NCBI RefSeq assembly: GCF_030547075.1
Contig: NZ_JAUOQH010000010.1
Coordinates: 107,681-171,680 of the forward strand
Direction: 5' to 3'
Source of the DNA: Alteromonas sp. 1_MG-2023
GTDB lineage: Bacteria > Pseudomonadota > Gammaproteobacteria > Enterobacterales > Alteromonadaceae
DNA: 64,000 nt
In this document: piece after piece, positions 10,983 to 20,785 of the stretch
Position numbering within the stretch: position 1 is the first letter of the stretch
How the letters are laid out: each line of letters opens with the position of its first letter
Position numbers and translations under genes: made by a program
The notes under the pieces: model-generated
What the model was told of the DNA's origin: nothing
Databases searched by the model: none
The model's input: the letters and a program-made list of their open reading frames with translations, nothing else

Positions 10983-11261
10983 ATGAAAGTACTTCCATTT
11001 TATGCAGTATGCGGCGTCGTTGCGCTTGTAAGCGTAATTGTTTATCCACGTTCCGGCTCGGAAGCCTCTGTGTGCGAGTTCCAACCCTCTTCTAGCTTTA
11101 ACCCTAAGCTACCCGCTAGTCATGTACAAAATCAGTGCGCCAGAGACAGAGACGGTGTCGCTGAAGTTAGTTGGCTATCTTGGATAGCAGGTAAATCTCC
11201 TTCATTTCAATTCCATTTTCTCGACTTGCTTGAGTTACTTCATGATGATGACAGCAAGTAA
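10983..11261 (+). CDS. Small exported or membrane-anchored hypothetical protein
   Basis: 92 residues from the ATG at 10983, which has a clear GGAG eight nt upstream. A hydrophobic N-terminal segment (about residues 4-23, FYAVCGVVALVSVIVYP) is a signal anchor or signal peptide. The remainder is Ser/Cys-containing and ends in an acidic tail LLHDDDSK. I do not recognise the family. It stops four bases before the earliest possible start of the DUF2970 gene, so the two are likely co-transcribed. Function unknown. Confidence 0.6.
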   Translation: MKVLPFYAVCGVVALVSVIVYPRSGSEASVCEFQPSSSFNPKLPASHVQNQCARDRDGVAEVSWLSWIAGKSPSFQFHFLDLLELLHDDDSK

Positions 11262-11294
11262 AAATTGGCTTGGCCAACAAAAGTGCATTCGTTA

Positions 11295-11495
11295 ATGAGC
11301 CAACAATCGGGCACCGGCTTTTTGTCAGTGTTGATGAGTGTTATTGCTGGCATCTTTGGTGTGCAAGGTCATAAAAATTACGAGCGGGACTTTACTAAAG
11401 GCACCTTTATTAGCTTTTTAATTATTGGCGTGATTTTAGTAGCCTTGATGGTTGTTACACTAATGATGTTAGTGAAGTGGCTGACAGGCTATTAA
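11295..11495 (+). CDS. DUF2970 family small membrane protein
   Basis: 66 residues from ATG 11295. An upstream TTG at 11265 would add ten residues but gives an atypical N-terminus. The pattern FLSVLMSVIAGIFGVQGHKNYERDF followed by one membrane helix (ISFLIIGVILVALMVVTLMMLV) is that of DUF2970, a proteobacterial family of unknown function. It is convergent with dam: the two stop codons meet within two bases. No ribosome site decides the start firmly. Confidence 0.7.
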   Translation: MSQQSGTGFLSVLMSVIAGIFGVQGHKNYERDFTKGTFISFLIIGVILVALMVVTLMMLVKWLTGY

Positions 11496-11496
11496 T

Positions 11497-12387
11497 TCAT
11501 TTTCCTGTGATAAGTCTTTTGCGTTGATTAGCTTTTGTCTTTTTTGCTGGCGCAGTTGCTGTTGTAGAGGGCGGAAAATACGCCAAAATTTCATCAACAG
11601 GCTTTCGCGTAGCACCATTTTGGCTAATGGAGCGTTTAACCGACAACATGCTAAAGTCTGCGCCTTTATATAAAGAGCGAGTAAGAGGCAGATCATGATT
11701 CGATACCAATACAGGTATGCCACGCTTTTTCGCTGCTCGCATGGCTAACTCTGCTAGTTTTTCTTGTGAGTCTTGACCGAAACTACGTGCAGCATAGCTG
11801 GTAAACGCGGCGGTTTTACTAATAGGCGCGTAGGGCGGATCGCAATAAATTACATTCCCACGACGGGCCCGAGTAAATACTTTTTCGAAGGGTAAGCATG
11901 TAAACGTGGCTTTTTGTGCCTTCTCTGCAAACACAAACATTTCATGCTCAGGGAAGTAAGGTTTTTTATAGCGGCCAAAGGGGACATTGAACCTGCCAGC
12001 TAAACTGTACCGACACAAGCCATTATAGCCGTGCCTGTTTAAGTATAAGAATAAAATGGCGCGGTAGTATTCGTCTTCCGTTGCATTAAATTCTTCTCGC
12101 AATGCATAATACATTTTTTCATCATTTCGTTCGCCGTTGAAGAAACTGCGAGCGTCGTGGATGATGGCATCAGGCTGCACTTTTAAAAAGTTATACAGGT
12201 TTATCAGGTCGGGGTTAATATCGTTCAGCAGATAACGCTTGTACTGAGTATTCAGAAACACTGACCCCGCGCCTACAAACGGTTCAATGAGTTTGTTTGC
12301 TTGAGGTAACCTGGCCTGAATATGCTCTACTAGGCTGTACTTGCCACCGGCCCACTTTAAAAAGGCCCGGTTTTTTTTCTGCATCAT
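11497..12387 (-). CDS. dam: DNA adenine methyltransferase (GATC)
   Basis: A 296-residue D12-class N6-adenine methyltransferase. The AdoMet motif is FLKWAGGKYSL near residue 9 and the catalytic motif is DPPY (VIYCDPPYAPIS) around residue 180. FVGAGSVFLNT and YLNRHGYNGLCRYS are typical of Dam. It methylates GATC for mismatch repair, replication timing and gene regulation. Gene order damX-dam matches enterics. The last 25 or so residues are a basic Ala/Lys tail. Its stop codon abuts that of the convergent DUF2970 gene. Confidence 0.95.
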   Translation of the reverse strand: MMQKKNRAFLKWAGGKYSLVEHIQARLPQANKLIEPFVGAGSVFLNTQYKRYLLNDINPDLINLYNFLKVQPDAIIHDARSFFNGERNDEKMYYALREEFNATEDEYYRAILFLYLNRHGYNGLCRYSLAGRFNVPFGRYKKPYFPEHEMFVFAEKAQKATFTCLPFEKVFTRARRGNVIYCDPPYAPISKTAAFTSYAARSFGQDSQEKLAELAMRAAKKRGIPVLVSNHDLPLTRSLYKGADFSMLSVKRSISQNGATRKPVDEILAYFPPSTTATAPAKKTKANQRKRLITGK

Positions 12388-12598
12388 GCGTAAACGTTAC
12401 TACCTGCACGGAATAAAGACGGTTGTCGTTCCGGTACTCGCCGAGTGTGGCGTTATTCTGGGGAGTGGCGCTGCAACTATCTCGCACCGCCACGCTAAAG
12501 ATAGATTGTATCTTTCCTCATAGGAAGGAACAACCATGAAACGTAATGCTTACTGCTTTTCTTTAGTTTGAAGTCACTGCAATAGCCTCAACGTACTT

Positions 12599-14149
12599 TT
12601 ATTCGCCAGAAACGGCTGCCATTTCATCTAGAATTTGCTGCCCACGTTTTATAAACGCCTCATCTTTGGTTGGATAATCCGGTAAAGCGGACAGCGCTGC
12701 GCGAGCTTGCGGTAATGACTGGAATGGTTGATGGAATACAACCACATGCCAATCACCTCCATACCGGGTAGTGACATACTGTCGGGTAACGGCACTTAAG
12801 TTATATTGAGCAATAAATTGACTAACCACAGTTTCATCTTTTATTCCGACCATTTGAATCACATAGTCATTGGGTAACACTGACTCAGCTTTTAACACGG
12901 CGGCAGTGGAGGAAACGACTTGGTTGGTTGACGTATTTGACGCACCTGAAATATCAGGGCTCTGTTGAATTTGTTTAGGTTGAATCTGTTTCGGTTGAGC
13001 TGGGCTTGGCAACGACTCCGTAGTGGTCTCTATAATGCCACTACTGTTTGAAGCCAACTCGTTCAACAGTTCTGGCTTACTTGCACTTTCATTGTCATTT
13101 TCATTAAGAACATTTTGTTGTTCAGACAATTGAGGCGCAGTGCTGGCAGGTGTAGCGCGAGCGCCTGATTCCACGCTGTTATTGGCAATCTTATCGTCTG
13201 AAGCAGTGTTATCGGATTCTTTGCTCTTTTCACCTGTGGTGCCTAAAGAGGAAACTGCGCCTTTCCAGTTAGTGACTAACTCAACGTTACTATCATTAGC
13301 TGATGTTGCAGGTTCAACTGGCTGAATTTCTTGCTCATTGGCTACTTTGCTAAAGGCAGAACCTGCCACTACATCGTCGGACTCTGACGATATCGCTTGC
13401 TGTTCAATGGGGGCAAACAGGGTTGATATGGAGTCGCCATATTGCCAAGCAACCAACCCACCAAAGGTAAGTATAAATACCAAGGTAATAGCAATATAAA
13501 AGCCGGTAGTCGTTAGTGGATTTGATGGCGCGGCTTCTACAGGTAAATTGCGTTTGTCTAGATGGGCTTGAAACGCTTCTCGGCGTTGGGCAATCATTCT
13601 ATCTAGCTCAGAACCTTGGGGCTTTGCACTTTGAAGCTTTGACGAAATGGACTGACTACTGATGAGCAATGGCGTATCGGTATTTTTTGCAGGTAACCAC
13701 TTTTTGGCCTTTTCCGCCCATGGTGTGCTAGCAAACAACAATACATTTAGGTGTTGTTTGTTACCGGCAAAACGACTTTGTAACACTAAATCCCATAGTT
13801 CTTGTAGAAGCTTATCTGGCATGTGCTCCGCTTGCGTAATAGCAATAAGCACAGGGCCTTCGTGGCTATTTAGCGGTGATAGCAGTTCATTAAGAGGGCG
13901 TACAAAACTGCCTACCACTTGGCCAAGTAACTGGCGGCATAACTGACCACGATAGTCAGTGAGGTCCATATTAGACTCAGCGGTTAAATACGCTATTTCA
14001 GTATCGTCATGCTGTTGGTAAACGAAAGCTTCTAGGGTTTGCTGTTGTTCAGCAATAGAGTTGCCACTGACAAAAACCAGTTGGGACGAGTAGTTAACTA
14101 AATATTCAAGACGTTCATGCAATTCACTGTGCATGGGCAATAACCCCAT
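12599..14149 (-). CDS. damX: DamX-like cell-division protein with SPOR domain
   Basis: 516 residues. The N-terminal part (about 1-170) resembles an AAA-like region (VFVSGNSIAEQQQTLEAF). One membrane helix lies near 213-233 (FYIAITLVFILTFGGLVAW). A long Ser/Thr/Asn-rich linker follows, then a C-terminal SPOR domain (VIQMVGIKDETVVSQFI to the end) that binds denuded septal peptidoglycan. Expected role: bitopic division protein at the septum. The start could be the ATG at 14149 or the one 15 bp inside; neither has a decisive ribosome site. The direct repeat KQIQPKQIQ lies in the linker. It lies between aroB and dam as in E. coli. Confidence 0.85.
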   Translation of the reverse strand: MGLLPMHSELHERLEYLVNYSSQLVFVSGNSIAEQQQTLEAFVYQQHDDTEIAYLTAESNMDLTDYRGQLCRQLLGQVVGSFVRPLNELLSPLNSHEGPVLIAITQAEHMPDKLLQELWDLVLQSRFAGNKQHLNVLLFASTPWAEKAKKWLPAKNTDTPLLISSQSISSKLQSAKPQGSELDRMIAQRREAFQAHLDKRNLPVEAAPSNPLTTTGFYIAITLVFILTFGGLVAWQYGDSISTLFAPIEQQAISSESDDVVAGSAFSKVANEQEIQPVEPATSANDSNVELVTNWKGAVSSLGTTGEKSKESDNTASDDKIANNSVESGARATPASTAPQLSEQQNVLNENDNESASKPELLNELASNSSGIIETTTESLPSPAQPKQIQPKQIQQSPDISGASNTSTNQVVSSTAAVLKAESVLPNDYVIQMVGIKDETVVSQFIAQYNLSAVTRQYVTTRYGGDWHVVVFHQPFQSLPQARAALSALPDYPTKDEAFIKRGQQILDEMAAVSGE

Positions 14150-14224
14150 AAGCCCAGTGCGTACACAAAGGGCTAGCTAAATAACGAATGTTGGTGTTAG
14201 TTAGGTATGAGCGTTAGCTAATCG

Positions 14225-15292
14225 CTAACGCAAAATTTCAGTAAGAATGTCGTCAGTCACATCTTTAGTCACTACAGCACTGCCCATGTTTTTGGGAAGT
14301 ACAAAGCGAATATTGCCTGCTTCTACTTTTTTATCGCGCTTCATATGTTTAACGTAATCGCTCTTGCTCATTGTAGTAGGACCTTCCACTGGAAGTGAAA
14401 ATGCCTCAAAGAGCGAACGCACGCGACGAGTTTCTGACGCTGTAAACCAACCTAACTGCTCTGCTGCTAAACAAGCAATTATAGTACCAGCAGAAACGGC
14501 TTCACCGTGTAGCCAGTTTCCGTAACCTTGTTCAGCCTCAATAGCATGCCCAAAGGTGTGGCCTAAGTTAAGAATAGCGCGTAATCCACCTTCTCGCTCA
14601 TCCTTGGCAACCACTTCCGCTTTAATGTCACAGCAGCGTTTAATGGCTGTATTGAGCGTTGATTCTTCTAACTGTATTAGCCCATCTACATTGGCTTCAA
14701 GCCAGGAGAAAAAGGCTTCATCGTAAATAATGCCGTATTTGATGACCTCAGCCATACCTGCAGAGAATTCACGAGGAGGTAGTGTAGACAATGACTGTGT
14801 ATCAATAACCACTAAGATTGGTTGATAAAACGCGCCAATCATATTTTTACCCAAGGGATGATTCACTGCGGTTTTTCCGCCAACAGATGAGTCAACTTGA
14901 GAGAGTAGGGTAGTGGGCACCTGAATAAAGGGCACACCACGTTGATACGTAGCTGCAACGAAACCACATAAATCACCAATAACACCGCCACCTAATGCAA
15001 TTAAGGTGGTATCTCGGGCAGCATTGAGTTCAAGCAAGCGGGTCATGACTACCTCGAATTGCTCGAGGTTCTTATATTGTTCGCCATCGGGCAAAATAAT
15101 GGTTTCTATTTGCTTGTCACCACACGCAGCTATCACCACATCAAGATACAAAGGCGCAACGGTTTCGTTGGTGACAATAACGGCCAGCGGACCTTTTATA
15201 TGGGGCACAAAAAGGCCAGGCTGTTTTAACAACCCGGCCTCAATATGTATAGGATAGCTACGTTCGCCAAGTTCCACAGTTAAGGTTGACAT
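14225..15292 (-). CDS. aroB: 3-dehydroquinate synthase
   Basis: 355 residues, the normal AroB length. It converts DAHP to 3-dehydroquinate using NAD+ and a divalent metal, step two of the shikimate pathway. Motifs: [40 protein letters not shown], and metal ligands in [12 protein letters not shown] and HGEAV. The ATG has a strong GGAGGT site. It lies 28 bp after aroK and is probably co-transcribed with it, and it is followed by damX, the conserved enteric order. Confidence 0.97.
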   Translation of the reverse strand: MSTLTVELGERSYPIHIEAGLLKQPGLFVPHIKGPLAVIVTNETVAPLYLDVVIAACGDKQIETIILPDGEQYKNLEQFEVVMTRLLELNAARDTTLIALGGGVIGDLCGFVAATYQRGVPFIQVPTTLLSQVDSSVGGKTAVNHPLGKNMIGAFYQPILVVIDTQSLSTLPPREFSAGMAEVIKYGIIYDEAFFSWLEANVDGLIQLEESTLNTAIKRCCDIKAEVVAKDEREGGLRAILNLGHTFGHAIEAEQGYGNWLHGEAVSAGTIIACLAAEQLGWFTASETRRVRSLFEAFSLPVEGPTTMSKSDYVKHMKRDKKVEAGNIRFVLPKNMGSAVVTKDVTDDILTEILR

Positions 15293-15320
15293 GGGCGAAG
15301 CACCTCCTAGTTATTTTTTA

Positions 15321-15836
15321 TTATAAACCAATTTTACCAATGATCTGATTTGCAACTGCACGAGCAGATTGGTCATCAGTATCAACTACATAATCTGCAA
15401 CTTCTTCATAAAGAGGATTACGCAAATCTGCAAGATCGCGAAGTACTTGCTCCGGATCATCATTTTGAAGCAAAGGGCGACGCTTATCGCGTTGTGTTCG
15501 AGCAACTTGCTTATCAATCGTAGTTTGCAAGTAAACAACAATGCCTCGAGCAGACAAACGATTACGAACTGCTTTGGTTACAATTGAACCGCCACCAGTA
15601 GCAAGCACGATACCCTGCTTGTCGGTTAAATCATTGATGATGTTTTCTTCACGCGCACGGAATCCATCTTCGCCTTCAAGGTCGAAGATCCAGGCGATAT
15701 CTGCACCAGAACGGCGCTCAATTTCCTGATCGGAGTCATAAAAATCCAGGTGAAGTTCGTCTGCTAGGTGTCTACCGATGGTGCTTTTGCCAGCACCCAT
15801 TGGGCCAACCAAAAAGATATTACGTTTTTCAGCCAT
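15321..15836 (-). CDS. aroK: Shikimate kinase
   Basis: 171 residues. A P-loop kinase with Walker [12 protein letters not shown] at about residue 12, the DSDxEIERRSG shikimate-binding segment and the LATGGG motif near residue 79. It phosphorylates shikimate at the 3-hydroxyl using ATP. Length and N-terminus ([16 protein letters not shown]) match AroK rather than AroL. It precedes aroB and follows the pilMNOPQ operon, from which it is separated by a 272-bp gap that contains the pilQ terminator. Confidence 0.96.
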   Translation of the reverse strand: MAEKRNIFLVGPMGAGKSTIGRHLADELHLDFYDSDQEIERRSGADIAWIFDLEGEDGFRAREENIINDLTDKQGIVLATGGGSIVTKAVRNRLSARGIVVYLQTTIDKQVARTQRDKRRPLLQNDDPEQVLRDLADLRNPLYEEVADYVVDTDDQSARAVANQIIGKIGL

Positions 15837-16060
15837 ATTTGCTTATATCACAACTTTATCATGTTAGGGGCATGCACTGTTGCCTTACCAGCCTACCCAT
15901 TGATTCGTGCCTATTTAATGTCCAATAAGCACTACTCCTTTAACCTCGCTAAAATTTCGAGACCGTGATTATCTCAGTTTCTGACAAGCCCTTGCAAGTA
16001 TTGTTGAAAACAATTAGCACGATAATGTAAATAAAGGGGCGTTGTAGTACCAGAAAACGC

Positions 16061-16085
16061 AAAAAGCGGGCTGCTTGTAGCCCGC
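16061..16085 (-). terminator. Intrinsic terminator of the pilMNOPQ operon
   Basis: On the minus strand the arms GCGGGCT (16085-16079) and AGCCCGC (16072-16066) are followed by TTTTT. The hairpin lies 23 bp after the pilQ stop codon. Confidence 0.8.
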
Positions 16086-16108
16086 ATTTCACGTTGCATT
16101 ATAGCTTG

Positions 16109-17869
16109 TTATGGTTTTTCTGTAATTATTTTTGGCGTTACAAATATAAGTAATTCACGTTTCTCTTGAAACTCTGAAGTATTACGAAACAGCACACCTA
16201 AATAAGGTAGGTCGCCAAATAACGGTACTTTTGACACCGCATCTGTACTCGTTTGCTGGAAAATACCACCTAAAACGATAGTTTCGCCATTTTCTACCAA
16301 TACTTGAGTCTTGATTTCTTGGGTATCGATGGCCACCGCATCGCCGGTAGAGGTAGACACAGTTTCACCACGGGTATCTTGGGTAACGACTAAATCCAAA
16401 ATAATGCGGTTATCTGGCGTAATCTGCGGTGTAACGCGAAGTGATAATACCGCTTTCTTAAATTCAACCGATGTCGCACCACTTGATGTAGCTTGAACAT
16501 AAGGAATTTCAGTACCCTGTTCAATATACGCTTCCTGTTGGTTTGCAACAGTAATACGCGGGCTGGCGATGATTTCACCTTTGTTTTCAGACTCCAGAGC
16601 CGACAGCTCTAAATCTAAAATGGTGCCATCTACCAAGCTAGCAATTTGAAAACCAATGGTTCCCGCTGCGCTAGAAACCGGTAGGTTTACGTTTAGTCTG
16701 TCGTCAACGCTTGGAATAGTGCCGCCTGCAATAGATTCAGCGCCTTCAATAGACCCTGAAACACCACTGTCACTTTCTCTATCACTTAAACCCCAACGAA
16801 CGCCTAGCTCTTCATCAACGTTATCAAGTACGGTAACCATTCTGCTTTCAATTAATACTTGTTTAACTGGAACATCAAGGGCTTCAATCATTTTTCTTGC
16901 TTCGTCGATCGACGGCAAGGTATCTCTAATTAGCATGGTATTAGTACGTTCATCTACCGTTACAGTACCGCGTTCAGATAAAATGCCGCCCTCAGCAGAT
17001 TTTAAAATGGTCGCTAAACTGGCTGCCTTGGCATAATTTACCGAGATATTAACCGTACTAAGTGGAGCTAAGTCTGATACTTGTTTTTTAGACTGAAGTG
17101 CTTGTGTTTCTCTAGCAGTAAGCTCTTCGGTAGGCGCTATCAATAAAATGTTGCCTTCTAAGCGCTTATCCAACCCTTTAACACGCAAAATCATATCAAG
17201 GGCTTGATCCCAAGGCACACCCGATAAGCTAATGGTGACATTGCCGGTAACCGTGTCGGTGGTGACTAAGTTGAAGCCATTAACTTGTGCAATGATTTGC
17301 AGTACTTGACGTACAGGTACGTCTTGAAAATCTAGAGAGATAGGGTCGCCCGTATAGGTCTTTTTGCTTTCTAACTCTTCTTGTTGCGACAAGCTCATGG
17401 GCTCAATTTTAACCCGAAGTACATTATCTTCAATGGTATGACGCGCGGTCACTGTATCGTTGTAGAGAATTTCTATGCGGGTACTTTTTTCGTCTTGAAA
17501 GGTTTCAATAGTTGATACCGGCGTTGAAAACTCGGTGACATTTAATTCAACCAGTTGATCTTCTTCCAGCGTAGTCTCGATAAGGGTAATAGTAACCTTG
17601 CCTTGAGACTCAACGAGTTGCGGGGTAGGTTCCATGCCTTCAAAGGTGATTAACGCAACGCCCGTATTACCGGCTTCTCGGGTGAAGTCTATTCCGGTAA
17701 TTTGAGTGGGTGATTTGTATTCATTTGCGTCATAAAGCACGGGCTCTAAAGCTTTAGCCGGCGCAACATAAACCATTAAAGTGGTACATACAGCGACAAA
17801 GCCAAGCAGCCAAGACCAGCGAGAACTTCTACGATTTAAAGACTTATTAAATAGGTAACGCTCAGCCAT
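16109..17869 (-). CDS. pilQ: Type IV pilus secretin
   Basis: 586 residues from the ATG at 17869, which has AGGAGAG upstream and overlaps the pilP stop in a TAATG. A longer in-frame start inside pilP is less likely. PilQ forms the outer-membrane secretin ring for pilus extrusion. Layout: signal peptide (about 1-45), AMIN-type domain, STN/N0 domain (ISLDFQDVPVRQVLQIIAQ near 180), N1 domain, then the secretin domain ending in VPLFGDLPYLGVLFRN and KRELLIFVTPKII. It is shorter than many PilQs (one AMIN repeat). It is last gene of the operon, with a terminator after it. Confidence 0.95.
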   Translation of the reverse strand: MAERYLFNKSLNRRSSRWSWLLGFVAVCTTLMVYVAPAKALEPVLYDANEYKSPTQITGIDFTREAGNTGVALITFEGMEPTPQLVESQGKVTITLIETTLEEDQLVELNVTEFSTPVSTIETFQDEKSTRIEILYNDTVTARHTIEDNVLRVKIEPMSLSQQEELESKKTYTGDPISLDFQDVPVRQVLQIIAQVNGFNLVTTDTVTGNVTISLSGVPWDQALDMILRVKGLDKRLEGNILLIAPTEELTARETQALQSKKQVSDLAPLSTVNISVNYAKAASLATILKSAEGGILSERGTVTVDERTNTMLIRDTLPSIDEARKMIEALDVPVKQVLIESRMVTVLDNVDEELGVRWGLSDRESDSGVSGSIEGAESIAGGTIPSVDDRLNVNLPVSSAAGTIGFQIASLVDGTILDLELSALESENKGEIIASPRITVANQQEAYIEQGTEIPYVQATSSGATSVEFKKAVLSLRVTPQITPDNRIILDLVVTQDTRGETVSTSTGDAVAIDTQEIKTQVLVENGETIVLGGIFQQTSTDAVSKVPLFGDLPYLGVLFRNTSEFQEKRELLIFVTPKIITEKP

Positions 17870-18399
17870 TATTTTTTCTCTCCTGACGTTGAGGCTTTGC
17901 TCAACGTTATCTCTTTTTTCTGCCAGCAACCTGCACCATCAGGTATTAGCTGCTCTATTGTTAGTGAGTTTGGATTAATTCCAGTGATTTTACCGTAAAA
18001 TAGTCCGATACGGCTGCCAATTTTGGCTTTATGTAACACGCCGTCGTTGCTGTTGATTAATGCCCATTGTGTTCCTTGGCTTTTGAAGTTTCCGGTTAAT
18101 CCTAACGAATCTAAGCCATACTTTTCCAACTTTTGCTTTGTGCGGTCGAAGTCAGGCTGAAAACAATTTTGCTGCCGTGTTTGGGTTAACGGTGGCGTGT
18201 TTTCTTTGGGTGAGTCGAAAGGGCTAGGTAGCTCGCTTGCGGAGTAATTAAATGTGGTAGGCGTTGCGAACTCAGGGTACGGTTCAATATTGTGAACCGC
18301 ATTGTCGCTCACGCTTTGTGTGTATGCCTGCAAATCATCTAATTTCGGCGAGCAAGCGGTGATCATTACAACCGAAGCTATTACTGCATAATGACGCAT
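17869..18399 (-). CDS. pilP: Type IV pilus assembly lipoprotein PilP
   Basis: 176 residues. The signal peptide ends in a lipobox (MITAC-SPK), giving an inner-membrane lipoprotein. The C-terminal beta-sandwich carries GLTGNFKSQGTQWALI and VHKAKIGSRIGLFYGKI-type PilP features. It links the PilMNO platform to the PilQ secretin. It overlaps pilO by one base upstream and pilQ by one base downstream, indicating translational coupling. The name rests on order as well as sequence. Confidence 0.93.
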   Translation of the reverse strand: MRHYAVIASVVMITACSPKLDDLQAYTQSVSDNAVHNIEPYPEFATPTTFNYSASELPSPFDSPKENTPPLTQTRQQNCFQPDFDRTKQKLEKYGLDSLGLTGNFKSQGTQWALINSNDGVLHKAKIGSRIGLFYGKITGINPNSLTIEQLIPDGAGCWQKKEITLSKASTSGEKK

Positions 18400-19010
18400 T
18401 ACTCAGTTCCTCCGCTAAGATTCGTACTACTTTCCGAGCGGTAAGTTTTCGCTTGTAGTTTTAATGTTAGTCCGTTGCTTTCTTTTGCAATATCGAAGTC
18501 ATGCAAGGTTACAATTCTTGGTAATCCCGCTACTTTAGACATAAATTCGCCAAAGTGGTGGTAGCCGCCGCTAACCTCAATTTCGATAGGTAATTCTGTA
18601 TAGAACTCTTTAGGAACTTCTTGCTGCCAGTTCAATAACTTAAATGTAAGGCCCGAAGAGGTACCCACATAAGTGATATCGTCTAGCAAGCCTGGTGTTT
18701 CATTGCTTGTTGGTAAGCTTTTCAACATCGAAGAAAAGTCATCTTCTAGTCGTGCAAGTTGATCTCTATAGGCTTCTTTATTTACCGCAATGCGATACTT
18801 AGCTTCATATTGGAGTTTTAGTTCTTGTTCTTTTAGCTGTACGGCATCAAGAATAGGAAGCTTAGGGTTGATGACTAAATAATAGCTAAGAGCGCCAATC
18901 AATATAGCCACAAACGCTGCCACAACAATACGCACTTCGTTTGGCCATATGGCGATTTGTTCGAAGTCGAGTTCATTGAGTTCTTTGAGTTTTTCTATAT
19001 CAAACTTCAT
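18399..19010 (-). CDS. pilO: Type IV pilus inner-membrane protein PilO
   Basis: 203 residues: short cytosolic N-terminus, one membrane helix near 30-50 (VVAAFVAILIGALSYYLVI), a coiled-coil stretch and a periplasmic ferredoxin-like domain (LTFKLLNWQQEVPKEFYTELPI, GGYHHFGEFMSKVAGLPRIV). It pairs with PilN in the alignment complex. It overlaps pilN by four bases and pilP by one. Confidence 0.94.
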   Translation of the reverse strand: MKFDIEKLKELNELDFEQIAIWPNEVRIVVAAFVAILIGALSYYLVINPKLPILDAVQLKEQELKLQYEAKYRIAVNKEAYRDQLARLEDDFSSMLKSLPTSNETPGLLDDITYVGTSSGLTFKLLNWQQEVPKEFYTELPIEIEVSGGYHHFGEFMSKVAGLPRIVTLHDFDIAKESNGLTLKLQAKTYRSESSTNLSGGTE

Positions 19011-19591
19011 TGGTTAGTCTCCCCATCGGCGTCTTGATTTAACGGAGATACCGAAGAGCTAATCATAAATGTTAGGGTGAAAGTGCTTACTGCGCGAGAG
19101 GCGTTGGTATCGGCTTTTATTGACGATAATTCCGCTCCAACGAAAACCTCTGAGTTATCCAACGAACGCATAAAATCAGAAAGCCTGTTATTTGAATCAC
19201 TTACACCTTCAATTTCAAGCTTATTACCAATGCGCTTCATCGATTGGAAAGTCACGCCTTGAGGAACTAATTTCGCGAGTTCATCGAAAACAATTGCGGC
19301 TACATTTCGACTGGCCTGTAGTTGTTCAATTAAGGCCATGCGTTGTTCAATCGCATTCTTGCTTTCTTTGATGTTTTTAATATCGGCTATTTGTGCATCT
19401 AGTAATGCAATCTCTTTTTCAAGAAACTGGTTTCTAGAATTTTGGTGATCAATTTGCTGATCGATCGCTTGACCGATAAACCAGAAAATTAATCCTACAA
19501 TAGCGGCAACGGCTAGCAGACCCATTAAATATTGCTGCTTTTGGTGTTGGCGTTGTTGCTCGCGCCAAGGAAGTAAATTTACATGTGCCAT
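19007..19591 (-). CDS. pilN: Type IV pilus inner-membrane protein PilN
   Basis: 194 residues. The N-terminal MAHVNLLPWREQQR is the conserved INLLPWR motif that docks into PilM. One membrane helix follows at about 23-42, then a coiled coil and a periplasmic domain (VPQGVTFQSMKRIGNKLEIEG). It overlaps the 3' end of pilM by 13 bases. Confidence 0.95.
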   Translation of the reverse strand: MAHVNLLPWREQQRQHQKQQYLMGLLAVAAIVGLIFWFIGQAIDQQIDHQNSRNQFLEKEIALLDAQIADIKNIKESKNAIEQRMALIEQLQASRNVAAIVFDELAKLVPQGVTFQSMKRIGNKLEIEGVSDSNNRLSDFMRSLDNSEVFVGAELSSIKADTNASRAVSTFTLTFMISSSVSPLNQDADGETNQ

Positions 19592-20646
19592 GGGGTAAAA
19601 CTCCGGCTAGCAAGGCCAGCAGCTATGCTGAGCTGCGGGGCAATACGACGTAACCGCTGAGAATCTAGCTTAGGGTTCAATGTCATACCTAAGAAGGGGT
19701 CGAATACATCAACTTTAAGACCTAAGTCTTGGCTTAATATGTCAACAAGGGGCTGTATGGTGGCAGCGCCGCCGCAAAGGAGTATTTTGCTCGGGCGGTC
19801 AATGTGAAAAGTAGACATATACATCTGCAATGCACGATTGATATTTTGTTGCAGGTTAGAGGCAAAAATGGGTAATACATCTTCTACCCAATGCCCTGAT
19901 AATGATTCATCAAGCAGTTGACGCTCAGCTTCGTCACGGTCAATCATTTGAATTGCGCTAATGTCATTGACCAAGTTATTGAGCCCGAATGAATGCTCTT
20001 TGGTGTAAATAACATTGCCGTCACGTACCACACTAACTTGCAGTAAAGATGCGCCAACATTGATAGCACAAACGGCTTCGTTCTCAGCCTTGCCGTTGTA
20101 GAAAAAGTCGACGGCATTACCAATCGCATAATTTTCAACATCGACAATTTTAGGCTCGAAGTCTGCTTCACGTGAAAGTAACAAGCGACTATCTACTAAG
20201 TCTTTGTGTGCGGCAGTTAGCAATACATTGATTTTGCCTGTGTGCGTTTCGCTTTGCCCGAGTTCTTCGAAGTCCAGATAAACCTCTTCTAATGGAAAAG
20301 GTATTAAACTGTCAGCTTCAATTTCTATCTGGCTTTCCAGTTCATAATCATTTTGATCAGGATCCATAAAAACGATTTTACTGATTACTGACGTACCAGC
20401 TACAGCCACATTGGCTTGCTTTATTTTAGTTTTTAAGCTGTTACGCACTTTTTTAAGTGCTAAACTGACGGCCTCGTAATCTTTAATATCTCGCTCAGAA
20501 AAAGCGACTTTATTAATAGATTCACATGCATAGCCTTGAAGTATGTAGCCGTTGGCAGAATGTTCTAGCCATACCGCTTTTATTTGACGTGTGCCTATAT
20601 CTAAACCCACAATGGGAGGCATCTTTTTCTTAAACAGCGATTTCAT
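19579..20646 (-). CDS. pilM: Type IV pilus actin-like ATPase PilM
   Basis: 355 residues of actin fold: IVGLDIGTRQIKAVWL at the N-terminus and KILLCGGAATIQPLVDIL near 285 are phosphate- and adenosine-binding segments. PilM is the cytosolic ring that binds PilN. It is the first gene of the pilMNOPQ operon and is divergent from mrcA across a 139-bp gap, an arrangement conserved in gammaproteobacteria. The ribosome site is weak. Confidence 0.95.
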   Translation of the reverse strand: MKSLFKKKMPPIVGLDIGTRQIKAVWLEHSANGYILQGYACESINKVAFSERDIKDYEAVSLALKKVRNSLKTKIKQANVAVAGTSVISKIVFMDPDQNDYELESQIEIEADSLIPFPLEEVYLDFEELGQSETHTGKINVLLTAAHKDLVDSRLLLSREADFEPKIVDVENYAIGNAVDFFYNGKAENEAVCAINVGASLLQVSVVRDGNVIYTKEHSFGLNNLVNDISAIQMIDRDEAERQLLDESLSGHWVEDVLPIFASNLQQNINRALQMYMSTFHIDRPSKILLCGGAATIQPLVDILSQDLGLKVDVFDPFLGMTLNPKLDSQRLRRIAPQLSIAAGLASRSFTPWHM

Positions 20647-20785
20647 TTACTAGTGTCCGGTTTCAAAGGTAGTTGCTCTAAAGTACAATATTACTCAGTT
20701 TTTATTGTGCGTATGGTTCTATAGATAACACATACGTATGAAAATATACGTGATTTTCGCAAAAATGCCTTGGTATCCTTAAATT

